From Phyllobacteriaceae bacterium (lineage in GTDB: Bacteria; Pseudomonadota; Alphaproteobacteria; Rhizobiales; Rhizobiaceae), in contig JADJTR010000002.1 of NCBI GenBank assembly GCA_016711085.1, positions 372,001-436,000 on the forward strand: a stretch of DNA of 64,000 nucleotides, written 5' to 3'. The position numbers and the translations under genes are program-made. The notes below the pieces were generated by a model, which saw only the letters and a list, made by a program, of their open reading frames with translations, searched no databases and was not told where the DNA came from. Of the stretch, positions 26,745-36,135 are shown in pieces (the stretch's first letter is position 1; the number at the start of each line of letters is the position of its first letter).

Positions 26745-27100
26745 TGTCCGGGATCAGCCCCAATGAGACAGAATTGGGCTAATTGAGAGAGGAGGATTTA
26801 TGGCTCATCGTAGCCCTTCACGGGAGCGAAGATGAGACACAAAGCCGGGACACAGCAACCGTCGGAGAGGGTGATCAAGGACATCCGCCGGGTAACCCGC
26901 AAGCAATATGGCGCGGAGGAGGAGATCTTTATCGTGCTGGATGGACGTCGCGGCGAGGAGTCGATCGCAGCGCTGTGCCGTCGCGAAGGGAACGCCGAGA
27001 GCCTGTAAAAAAAAATTGGTCGAAAGAGTTCCTGGAAGCCGGCAAGAAGCGGCTGGAGGGCGACACAGCGCGTGCCGCCCCCACCAATCGGATGATGGGG
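26745..27100 (+). mobile_element. IS3-family remnant B: left end and decayed OrfA
   Basis: Left end TGTCCGGGATCAGC at 26745-26758, the same 14 bp as remnant A in the opposite orientation. OrfA from 26832: MRHKAGTQQPSERVIKDIRR, VLDGRRGEESIAALCRREG, then a stop at an A9 run (27007-27015) and KEFLEAGKKRLEGDTARAA. OrfB is absent. It is related to remnant A by protein but clearly diverged, so the two are not recent copies of each other. Confidence 0.75.
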
Positions 27101-27114
27101 GCGCTGGCTGGTAT

Positions 27115-27999
27115 TCAAAGACCGTTGGCTTTGGCGATAAAATCCGACAGATGCGGTACGTAGTCTTCCGGGCCACCGCCTCCCATGGCCATCGCCAGCG
27201 CGAAGGAATTTTTCACGGCGCTGGCCATCGGCGTGGCGACGGTTGAGCCGTTTGCCATGGATTCGACATAGCGCATGTCTTTGTAAGCGTTTCCCAAAGT
27301 GAACTTGTGCGCCTCGCGGTTGCCTTCCAGCGCGTATCCCATGAATGTTTGATAAAAGCCGCAATCCATCCGGCCACCCCGAATGACCTTGTCGAATTCA
27401 GCCACCGGAATGCCGACCTTGTGCGATAGGGCAAGCGCCTCGGAATACAGCGCAGCATAGCCCAGCGACAGGAAGTTGTTCAAAAGTTTCATCTTGTGGC
27501 CATCGCCAACCGCGCCAATATGCACGATCTTGGCAGCCCAAGTGGCGATGATCGGCTGCACCCGCGCAAAGGTGGTTTTGCTGGCCCCCACCATGCAATC
27601 GAGCGTTCCGGCCCATGCCTCTTTCGGGGTGCGCGACAGGGGCGCGTCGACAAAATCCACGCCGATCTCGGCCAGTTCCGCCGCCGTACGCAGACTGACG
27701 GTCGGGTCAGAGGTGGAACAATCCACCACCACCGCGCCCGGCGCCAGACCGGGCTTCAGCGCCGCCACTGCGGCCGCCACCTCGGGTGAGCCGGACAGGC
27801 ACATCAGGACAACGGTGCAGTTGCGCGCAAGGTCTTCCAGGGTTGCGGCTTCAACGGCGCCGCGTGACACCATATCATCGACCGCCGCGCGTTTGCGATG
27901 CGCCACCACCGTCAGCGGATAGCCCTTTTCAACAATGTTCTTGGCCATGCCTTGCCCCATGAGGCCAAGGCCAACAAAACCGACTTTTTCTTGCGTCAT
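27115..27999 (-). CDS. 3-hydroxyisobutyrate-dehydrogenase-family oxidoreductase (L-threonate dehydrogenase-like)
   Basis: 294 residues. The Rossmann motif VGFVGLGLMGQGMA is at the N-terminus, followed by DCSTSDPTVSL, DAPLSRTPKEA and KMKLLNNFLSL, where the Lys of KLLNN is catalytic in the family. The start MTQEKVG was chosen because a GGAG site lies 7 nt upstream. It lies 24 bp downstream of a broken class II aldolase gene. That pairing recalls the LtnD-OtnK-OtnC threonate/tetronate pathway, although the kinase is missing. Confidence 0.8.
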   Translation of the reverse strand: MTQEKVGFVGLGLMGQGMAKNIVEKGYPLTVVAHRKRAAVDDMVSRGAVEAATLEDLARNCTVVLMCLSGSPEVAAAVAALKPGLAPGAVVVDCSTSDPTVSLRTAAELAEIGVDFVDAPLSRTPKEAWAGTLDCMVGASKTTFARVQPIIATWAAKIVHIGAVGDGHKMKLLNNFLSLGYAALYSEALALSHKVGIPVAEFDKVIRGGRMDCGFYQTFMGYALEGNREAHKFTLGNAYKDMRYVESMANGSTVATPMASAVKNSFALAMAMGGGGPEDYVPHLSDFIAKANGL

Positions 28000-28022
28000 G
28001 GTCATTCTCCGGTGTGTCAGGA

Positions 28023-28290
28023 TCAATTGAAGCGGCGGCGAAGATCGGCGAAATGTTCGGGCGTCGGCAAGCGCAGCGCTTGATTTTGCAGCATTGAAAA
28101 CAGCTTGGCCGATTCTTCCGGTTATTCGGTGGCAAATTGCGCTTTGGCAAGGCTGGTTCCAGCCACCTCCGGACCGTGATTGGCCAACAAGACCGCATGA
28201 TGGCTGCTGGCCAAAGCCCGCACCGCATGCGCCAGATCAGGGTCGCCGGGAGCGAAATACGGCGCCAAGGGCAGTGACGTGCCTCCATTG
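28023..28290 (-). pseudogene. Class II aldolase/adducin C-terminal fragment
   Basis: The minus strand reads PLAPYFAPGDPDLA, LASSHHAVLLANHGPEVAG (the LxxHG metal-site region) and SLAKAQFATE, then an in-frame TAA, then ESAKLFSMLQ and a natural end at TGA 28023-28025. This is the last ~85 residues of an OtnC/ribulose-phosphate-epimerase-like protein. The N-terminal two thirds are missing upstream of about 28290. With the internal stop it is nonfunctional. It once preceded the dehydrogenase gene on one transcript. Confidence 0.65.
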
Positions 28291-28834
28291 AATCCCGCTG
28301 TTTTTTGCCGGAATTTTCCAATTACAATGACGGCATCGGGGCCGGTTGCCGACTGTCCGGTTCTGGCCTGGGAACTGAGAGAGCTGGCGTTCTCCGACCG
28401 ACGCCATTACGGCCGCTCAGACTGCTTCCATCCATCACCCGAGATCTGCCGTTGCCCAAAGTCGGGGTGCACTTCACCAATGCCGGAAACGAACTCAGGC
28501 TTGGATAAAACCTGGGGGCAATGTCACTTCTGCTGTTCGTGCGATCCACACCCAACTACTGCTTCCCGCCCATCCCGGAAGTTTGTTCCTACTGCAGGAA
28601 TGGCAGCTTCAAGAGTTTGCCAAAAGATCGCGACCGACCGGCTCGAGGGCGCAATCTCGCCAGTCCCGGGGCCCAATGGGACTGGCGGCTCGTTGACTGC
28701 AAACCCCAGAAGCGGACTTCTGTGACTTGGTAGCCCGGACTGGGGACGTCCAGAGCCGTGCGGTCAACCCCTCTTCACTTTACACAAACAGCGAGTACTT
28801 ATTCATGTCGCCTTATTGATATATTTGAGGTCAT
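28291..28834. other. 544-bp stretch without a recognised gene
   Basis: Only short frames lacking similarity are seen on either strand. The last ~80 bp before 28835 are AT-rich (CTTTACACAAACAGCG, TTATTGATATATTTGAGG) and should contain the promoter and ribosome site of the STAND gene. The rest may be decayed coding DNA joined when the island was assembled. Confidence 0.4.
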
Positions 28835-31800
28835 ATGACGCAATCCCCTGAACTGGCTGGCGGCGCCGGCTTTACCTACGCCGACCAAGTTACGACACGG
28901 TACCTCGCCGCGCTGCTGCTGGGGTCCGGCGCGCCGGGCCTCGCCGAACGAAGAGTGTTTCGCGTCGCTCTTGAGCAGCGGGACGCAGGGGAGCCGCTCG
29001 ACGACTTAATCGTGGACGGCGAGGCACCGGATGGGTCGGTGGCTCGCTTGAGCCTACAGGTTAAGCGCGAAATCACCATCAGCGCCGCACCCACGAACGA
29101 GGACTTCCGCGCCATCATCCGCGACAGCTGGGCAACGATGAACAAGCCCGACTTCCGCGAGGGAGCGGACAGGGTCGGAGCTGCAGTCGGGCCGTCGACC
29201 GCCGTCGGAAAGTGGCGCGACCTAGTGGCCCTCGCCGAGTTCGCCGCCGCCAGCGCCACATCCGTGGATTTCGCGGTAAGGTTCACACCCAGCGGAAGCG
29301 CTTCGGAAGGCCATCGCGCCGTCTTGTGTGACCTCCAGAAGATCACCGCCGACCTCGGTAGGTCTGCCACCGTCGAGGCAATGCATGCGCTGCTGCGCCA
29401 TTTCGTGCTTATCCGCTTCGACACGCTGCACGAAGGTGCCGCTGATGACCCGACCACGATTGCGATGATCGAGCAGGCGCTGGCTCCAGGCCATGCAGGG
29501 CAAGCAGTCGCGTTAGCCGAGCGACTACGCGGTCTGGCGCGGCGAGGAGCTGGCGCTGCGCGATCGTGGGATCGCGGCGCACTGAGGCTCGGCATCTCGC
29601 CGTGGTTCAAGCTCGCTACAGACCGATGGCTCGCCGCCGACGTCGAGGCCCTCATGGCCGAAGTGAGGCTGGCCATGGCGAGCATCCTAGACCGAATCGG
29701 CAACGCGACACTCGACCGCGCAAATTTGCGGACTAAGGTAGCGACCGCGCTCGCGGATCGTCAGCTAGTCACGCTTCGTGGACTGCCCGGGTCCGGCAAG
29801 TCCGTGCTACTGCGCCGAGAAGTGGAGGCGGCTCTATCTCGCGGGCCGGCACTACTTCTCAAGGCCGACCGCCTGACCGGCGGTAGCTGGGCGCAATACG
29901 CGAACGCGCTCGGTTTGGTGCAGCGTGATCCGATCCCGCTCCTACGCGAAATCACCACAGTCGGCACGCCCACGTTGTTCATTGACGGCCTAGACCGCAT
30001 CGACAGGGCGCAGCGCGGCATAATTGTGGACCTCTTTGCAGCGCTGGAGGCGCAACCCGAGTTCTCAAATTGGCGCGTCCTCGCCACGCTTCGGGACTCG
30101 GGCGTTGAGCCGGTCCGCACCTGGCTCCCTCGCATGTTCGACGGTGGGCGGATGAGTTCGATCGACGTCGGAGCGCTAGACGACGCTGAGGCCGACGAAC
30201 TTGCGGTGGCACGGCCGGGTCTCCGACCGCTCCTATTCGGCCCAGAACCCGTCCGCACGCTCGTCCGCCGCCCATTCTTCGCGAAGGTTCTCGACGGGCC
30301 CGGCTCCGGGACTGGGGACACCCCGCGCTCGGAGATCGAGCTGATGGGACGCTGGTGGTCGCGCGGCGGCTTCGACGCGGAGGGTGGACAGGTGCGCGTC
30401 CGGCAGCGGGCGCTCCTGAAACTAGTGCGACTGCGCGCGCTGCAGCCGGATGCGCCCGTGACGCTAGAGGCGCTGGAGGCTGCATTGCTCCCGCCGATCG
30501 AGGATCTGGTCACGGACGGAGTTCTCGAGGATGCCGGGGACGGGCATTTCGTGCGCTTCGCACACGATATCTTCTTCGAATGGTCCTTCGCGCAGGCGCT
30601 CATGGGCGCCGGAGCTCGCTGGCTCGACGAATTGAAGGCAGCCGGCGAACCACCGGTGATCGGGCGATCTGTGGACCTGCGCGCGCAGGCGATGTTCGTA
30701 TCGGATCCTGATGGCTGGCGGGCTACGCTGACCACCCTCTCGGACCGCTCCTTGCGTAGCCAGTGGCACCGTGTTTGGTTGCTTGCCCCTTTGAACCACC
30801 CCGATTTTCAGGCGCGGGCAACCGACTTTGACACTGCGGTTACCGGCGGGGGCTACGACGTCCTGCGCTTGGCGATGGTATGGTTTCAGGCGCAGCACAC
30901 TCTGCCAAACCCCATGTTCATGGATGGATCGGCGGGCGACATCGCCGACCGCGACGTAAGGCTCCGCGCCGCCGATCTGCTGGGATGGCCGGACGACTTC
31001 CGGCTCTGGATGCGCTTCCTTCACTACCTCGACGGACGGCTGGAGGCGATGCCGCACCGGCTACTTCCGCACCTCCTGACGCTGTTCGAGGTCTGGCAGA
31101 ATGCCTTAGCGGACACGTCCAACTCTATCTCGATGATGATCGTGCGGCGTGCAGGTAGCTGGCTGCATGAGCTTGAGAGACGTCGCGAGAGGATGGGGCG
31201 TTTCAGGCAGCGCGACGAGGAAGAGGAGGTGCCAGATCCCCGGGGGAGGTCGAGGGCACCGACGAATTTGAGAGCGCCGTCCGCCGTCTGTTGCTGCGGG
31301 CGGGCAGGGCAGAACCCGGGCGTGTGTCTGCTTACCTCAGCCAGTTCGGCCCCGAATGTCCGGCTTCTTCAAAGGTGTTCGAGGACATCATGGCTTTTGC
31401 GCTGCTGCTGTCACAGACCCATCCAGACGGCCTCGCCGACTTCGCGCTGAATCACTTCCGCCGCGAGCTACCTGAGGACCACCACCGCCGGATGATGGAG
31501 GAGGACCGGCGCCGGGCGGCCTATCGCGAGGAGCTGCGCAGGAGGCCAGAGGAAGCCTCAGCCGGTTAGAGCAGATGAGTCTTTCGAGTCCGCACTTCGG
31601 ATATTCGAGTCCCGACAGGATGGATTGGCAGTCGCTGTCGCTGGAGCGCGACCCGACCAGATACTTCCCGGCATCGCCACTCCACCAGCCGTTCCAGGCG
31701 CTGTTCGAGAACGCACCAGATGAGGCGCTGCGGCTCGTGCGATCGATGTCAAACCACGCGGGTGGAGGCTTGGCGGCAACTTCACCGCCTGCAACCGAAC

Positions 31801-34233
31801 AGCGGCACGCCTGTGCCAATCACGATCGATTTCCCTTGGGGACGCCAGACCTTCTGGGGCAGTGCGCGAGAATACCTCTGGAGCCGCGGGTTGTGGGCGC
31901 CTAAGCCACTGGCATCGGCCTACCTTGCGCTCGACAAGTGGGCGCTCGACAAGGTCGAATCTGGGGCAGACGGCGATGCGCTGATCGAGCGGATCGTCAG
32001 CGGCAACCAGTCGATCGCCGCGCTCGGGATCGCGCTCCACGTGGCGCTCGCGCGGCCGGCTGTCACCCCGGTCAACGAGGCCCTCGTCACCACGCAGCGG
32101 CTGTGGCAGGCCGACATCGAACGCTATGTAAAGGAAGGCGAGGTCCGGTCATCGAGCCAGATCGGTTTCTATCGCGAACATCACCGCAAGGACGCGGTCG
32201 CGGTTGAAGCGTTGAACACGCACGCCGTCCGCTCGACCGAGATCAGGAACCTCGCTACTCTCCACATCTTCCAGACCGATCCCAACGTCGCACAACGCGT
32301 CCGGCGCGCGATCCTTGCCTTTGCCGATTCGCCGGACTTCGCGCTTGAGGAAGCGAAGAACCATCCGGGCGCGCGCGCCCGTTCAGTGGAGCAGGCGCGC
32401 ACCTTTGCCGCCTGGGGTGATCTGGCTCACTACCGATTGGTAGACTTACCAGAGCAACCCGAGCAACAGGCGATCCTCATGGTCAATCCGATCGTGGAGG
32501 AGCCTAGCGTACGGGAGCGGCTTGAGGAGGGTCAAGAACACTTGCAGACGTTCGCATTGTTCCACTGGGCTGAAAAGTCGTTCGACGGTGGGCGCGTTGC
32601 AGACGCGATGTCTATTGAGCAGGGCATAGCAAGCGCCCGTTCCCTCGACGACGGAACGCTCTTCCTGCCGAACCCAGATGACGACCATATCTCCATGCGG
32701 CGAGGCGCGGTCGCTGGTGCGGCTGCAGTTGTCGTGGCCTTCGCACCGAACGATCCCGAAACCGCATGGGCCAGGGGCATCCTGGCACGAGCCGTCAACT
32801 GCCCGGAGGAGAGTGACCCGCTATGGTCGTCAGTCAGCATCGTCAGCTGGCACCACGTCATCTTCGTGGCGCGCGCCGCCGCAGCCGAATTGCGCCGCGA
32901 TCCCGGTTCGAGGCGGCATGCGACCGATTTGCTCTCTACGCTTGTCCATCCGCTCGACAATGTCGGATTGGCGACCTCCGGCCTATTGGCCTCGCTGTGG
33001 GACGTGGCGCCGAACGTGTGCTGGGTGGGGTTGGGGCTAGCGCTCGAACTCTGCATCGTCGCGCCCGAGGAGATGTCCCCCAACTCAATGCACGATCCCA
33101 ATGCAGGGGGCGAAGCGCGGAAACGCAAATTGGACGCGGCGCTCGCGAGGCTTGAACTGGCTCCAGATCCGCTTCCAATACCACCGGCGCCTTGGGTGGC
33201 CACGACAGCAGCTGACCGTCGCCGTGTTGATCGGCTACCTGAAGACAACAACGCCAGTGAGGCTTCGCCCCACTGGCGCACCGCGGACGGTTGGTGGCGG
33301 TCAGATCGCGAAGGAGAGATTCTGGTCAAGCAACCGGTGCGGGCCATCCTCACTGCTGGCTTCGAGGACATGTTCATGTCTTTCTGCGAGGCGATGCTCG
33401 CGTGGACGATAGAGCGGCAGGCACCAGTGTGGGCGCGGCGCTCCCGCGAAATTGAGAGGGCCGACATATTCGAGTGGACGCACAATTTCGCGGACGTGCT
33501 AGGGACGCTTGTCGGCCTGATTGCTCCGGAAAAGGCGGAAACAAGCTTCATCTCGCCGATCTGCGGGATTGAAGAGGAGGATACCTGCTTCGACCTGCTC
33601 GCCCCGCTGGTCATTATGTTCATCTGCCAGCATGTACTAGATAGCCCCGAAGTGGCGCCGGTGACCCCTGTCGTACTTGAACGCTCGCTCAACCGCTTGC
33701 TGGCCGCGCCGACATTTAAGCAGACGGCATACCGCGCCGGCGAGATGCACGGCTTCTCAATGCCGCGACTCGCCCAATGGTTGATGTTCGTTGGCGTCGA
33801 AAAAGCATCGCTCGCCCATCGCTTTTCAAACGGTGACTGGTCCGAGATCGCGTTGATCTTGCCGACGGTGGACCGGTTCGTGCGCACTACCGGATGGGTG
33901 CCGACAGTAATGGAAGACTTCCTGACTCTGGCCGAACGCTCCCGTAAACACTTCCCCGCTGACGCGTTCGCAGATGCCGTCCTCGCCGCACTCTCCGCCA
34001 AGGATGATCCGGGAGCGCGTTGGCGCGGCACAATGATAGCCGCGAGAATCGCTTCACGCGTCCAAGACATTGCCGACCGCGCGTCTCCGCTGCCGCTCGC
34101 GCTTGGTCAGAAGCTCCTGCGCATCCTAGATGTTCTAGTCGATCAAGGTGATAGGCGCAGCGCAGCGCTGCAGATCAGTCCGGCCTTCCGTGACCTTCGG
34201 ATCATCGCGGTAGGCAGTCCACCATCTTTGTAA
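28835..34233 (+). CDS. Giant STAND NTPase with putative N-terminal nuclease (Avs-like defence candidate), three frameshifts
   Basis: Read as one gene of about 1,799 codons; frame changes are needed in the G5 run 31242-31246, near 31550 and near 31760. Residues ~10-200 resemble a DUF4297/Cap4-type PD-(D/E)xK fold: PLDDLIVD (54-61) and SLQVKRE with Q75-x-K77. Walker A GLPGSGKS is at 316-323 and Walker B TLFIDGLDRID at 380-390, followed by an arginine-rich sensor segment (LATLRDSG). A winged-helix-like stretch (VRFAHDIFFEWSFAQ) precedes about 1,000 helix-rich residues without recognised motifs, probably a sensor of repeats. This layout matches anti-phage STAND proteins (Avs). The exact family is not recognised and activity is inferred. 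It stands alone, and its GC bias is lower than its neighbours'. Confidence 0.7.
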
Positions 34234-34235
34234 GT

Positions 34236-34390
34236 TGACCAACTTTGCCCCCAAACTGGCCCATTCTCGGGTGAGAGTTCTCCGTGCCATTTTCCCTGGG
34301 CTGGGAGAGGAGCGGAGAACGATGAACGCGAGCAAGTTTTCGGGCAGGCAGAAGACGTTCATTCTTCATCAAGTTGGAGCGTCCTTGGTA
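34236..34390 (+). mobile_element. IS3-family left end and OrfA start, remnant
   Basis: From about 34238, TGACCAACTTTGCCCCCAAA resembles the terminal repeat of IS407-group elements. An ATG at 34322 gives MNASKFSGRQKTFILHQ, the N-terminus of the matching OrfA, which is lost after ~20 codons. It begins directly after the STAND gene stop. Confidence 0.6.
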
Positions 34391-34488
34391 TTTTCGACCA
34401 TTTGAATGTCCGGTATCGGGAGCTCGGCTCGCGTCCACGAGGGGCCGATGTGGGGGCGCATTGCCGACCGTCAGTTTTGGGGCCGGTC

Positions 34489-34578
34489 GCGTTCCCCGCA
34501 CACGCGGGGATGATCCGCTATTCCCTGCTTAGATAGGGTCGCGGTCGCGGCGTTCCCCGCACACGCGGGGATGATCCG
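34489..34578 (+). CRISPR. Two-repeat CRISPR remnant, type I-E repeat
   Basis: Two identical 29-bp repeats (34489-34517 and 34550-34578) separated by one 32-bp spacer (34518-34549). The repeat has the type I-E form GTTCCCCGC-ACAC-GCGGGG followed by ATGATCCG, with a 6-bp palindromic core; 29/32 is the canonical I-E geometry. By analogy with E. coli the leader would be on the left. No third repeat and no cas gene are found in the window. It is therefore a minimal orphan or degraded array lying between an IS remnant and the island integrase. Confidence 0.8.
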
Positions 34579-34744
34579 TCCGATATCGCTCGACCAGATC
34601 GACAACCGGTTCAGCGACAAACGGTGACCTTTAAGGCGACGCCTGCCCAAGCGACATGCTGGCCATCGCGCGCGGCGCATTCGCGCCGAGAAGTCAGCCA
34701 GAAATCAGCACGCCAAGGTTCATGGTCCTTCGGAATGTGCTTTT
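34579..34744. other. Sequence between CRISPR remnant and integrase
   Basis: No gene seen. The first 32 bp would be a second spacer if a further repeat had been lost. The remainder contains the 3' flank of the leftward integrase gene; no clear terminator is visible. Confidence 0.35.
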
Positions 34745-35950
34745 TTATCGTTTCCGGCCCGTTCGCAGCGAAATGATTTTACCCGCCATTGTTCCCTCAC
34801 AATAGCCCGCCCAAGCTTCCATGAGCGCCCGGCGCTTAACGAGCGCATCGCTGCGCCGGTACGCGGCTTCCGTCGCATCGCCGACCGAATGCGCCAAGGC
34901 GGCTTCGGCGACTTCGCGCGGGAAACTGGTTTCATCGCCTGCCCAATCGCGAAATGCGGATCGGAAGCCGTGAACGGTGAATTGATCGGCTTTCATGCGC
35001 CGTAGCAGCATTTCCATGGCCGATGACGATAGGGACCTGCCCGCCTTCTGGCCCGGATACACGAAATCCGAAATCCGCGTTTCGTGCAGCGCCTTGACGA
35101 TGGCGAGCGCCGCTCCGGACAACGGAACCCTGTGCGGGCGTCCTGCTTTCATGCGTTCGGCGGGAACGGTCCAGACGCCCGTTTCTAGGTCGAATTCCGA
35201 CCAGCGCGCGCCATAGACTTCGCCGCTTCGCGCTGCCGTGAGGATTCCGAATTCGAGCGCCCGCGCCGCCAAGGCTTCGGCCTTGCGCAGCCGTTCGATG
35301 AATGTCGGGATTTCCCCGTAGGGCATTGCCGCATGGTGCCCGCGCGTGAGCTTCTGGCGCGCCGGCAGGACGTTGCGCAGGTGGCCGCGCCAGACCGCTG
35401 CATTCTCGCCCATGCGCCAGCCGCGCGCCTTGGCGAAGTCCAGAACGCGTTCGATGCGGCCGCGAAGCCGGGAAGCGGTTTCGGGCTTCGCTTGCCAGAT
35501 CGGCGTGAGAACGTTCAAAACGTCTTCGGTCGAGATGGCCGATACCTTTTTCGGCCGGATCGCGGCGCAATAGGCCTCGCCAAGCGTCATGCGCCATTGC
35601 GCCCGATGCTTGTCGTTTCGCCATCCGGCTTCCATAGACGCGAGAAAGCGATCAACGCATTCCGCGAAGTTCGGTTCGTTCTCCCGGTCGCGTTCGGCCT
35701 TCGGATCGCGCCCTTCTGCCAGCAACGCCCGCATTGAGCCGGCGACTTCGCGCGCACGGGCAAGAGAAACATCTGCGTAGGCTCCCAAGCCGATCTCGTT
35801 CCACTTGTCGCCGCGCCGGTAAAGAAAAGCCCAGGATTTGGCGTCGACGTTGCGGACGCGGAGATAGAGCCCGCCGCCGTCCGAAATGCGCCCCGGCTTG
35901 GAAACGGCCTTGACCTTCCGGTCGGTGAGCTTGTGAAGGGCGGTTGCCAT
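34745..35950 (-). CDS. P4-type tyrosine integrase (DUF4102 arm-binding domain)
   Basis: 401 residues, intact. The N-terminal DUF4102 domain (LTDRKVKAVSKPGRISDGGGLYL) is followed by a core-binding domain and the catalytic domain with R241 (TAARSGEV), H327 and R330 (VHGFRSAF), H354 (LAHSVG) and nucleophile Y364 (EAAYRRSD). It is transcribed away from the right attachment repeat, with its start 132 bp from it. P4-type integrases insert islands into tRNA 3' ends, so this enzyme probably placed the island in tRNA-Ser. Candidate arm sites overlap its 5' flank and could let it repress itself. Confidence 0.95.
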   Translation of the reverse strand: MATALHKLTDRKVKAVSKPGRISDGGGLYLRVRNVDAKSWAFLYRRGDKWNEIGLGAYADVSLARAREVAGSMRALLAEGRDPKAERDRENEPNFAECVDRFLASMEAGWRNDKHRAQWRMTLGEAYCAAIRPKKVSAISTEDVLNVLTPIWQAKPETASRLRGRIERVLDFAKARGWRMGENAAVWRGHLRNVLPARQKLTRGHHAAMPYGEIPTFIERLRKAEALAARALEFGILTAARSGEVYGARWSEFDLETGVWTVPAERMKAGRPHRVPLSGAALAIVKALHETRISDFVYPGQKAGRSLSSSAMEMLLRRMKADQFTVHGFRSAFRDWAGDETSFPREVAEAALAHSVGDATEAAYRRSDALVKRRALMEAWAGYCEGTMAGKIISLRTGRKR

Positions 35951-35952
35951 TT

Positions 35953-35973
35953 GTGCCTAACCCCGTGCCTAAC
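35953..35973 (+). repeat. Right paired 9-bp repeats, candidate integrase arm sites
   Basis: GTGCCTAAC, 3 nt, GTGCCTAAC, starting 2 bp upstream of the integrase ATG. It matches the pair at 4824-4844 in sequence, spacing and orientation. Being at the integrase start, occupancy might also repress its expression; that is inference. Confidence 0.45.
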
Positions 35974-36081
35974 GAGTGCGTGGATTATAGCGGGCGTTGG
36001 CGAACAGTGAAAGACGAATAGCATTGATTTACATTGGTTTTCTGGTCAATGGCAAACGCTGGAAAACAGTAGTACTGCGGA

Positions 36082-36096
36082 CTCCCTCTCCGCCAT
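36082..36096 (+). repeat. attR-like core: 15-bp copy of the tRNA-Ser 3' end
   Basis: CTCCCTCTCCGCCAT, identical and in the same orientation to 4755-4769. No tRNA structure surrounds this copy, as expected for the distal att site of an element integrated in a tRNA gene. Confidence 0.75.
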
Positions 36097-36135
36097 TCAC
36101 TCCTATATGCTATTGTTTTATATGGAATAATTGAG

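Larger units (their letters stand above)
4769..36096. mobile_element. Probable integrative genomic island at tRNA-Ser (31 kb)
   Basis: Bounded by the 15-bp direct repeat of the tRNA-Ser 3' end (4755-4769 and 36082-36096). A DUF4102/P4-type tyrosine integrase lies directly inside the right end, and a second tyrosine recombinase with helix-turn-helix partners lies near the left end. Paired 9-bp repeats lie inside both ends. Cargo: RuBisCO locus, inositol catabolism, a giant STAND NTPase, a CRISPR remnant and at least six IS3-family fragments. Codon style differs along the cargo: the inositol block resembles Rhodobacterales genes and the STAND gene is visibly less GC-biased. The IS debris suggests the island grew in steps. 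Whether it can still excise is unknown. Confidence 0.7.

Noticed and set aside
31575..31904. Separate 109-codon gene between the two halves of the STAND gene
   Set aside because: It is the correct local frame of the same long gene between two indels; flanking frames continue the protein.
34579..34610. Possible second CRISPR spacer
   Set aside because: No third repeat follows, so a spacer cannot be defined.
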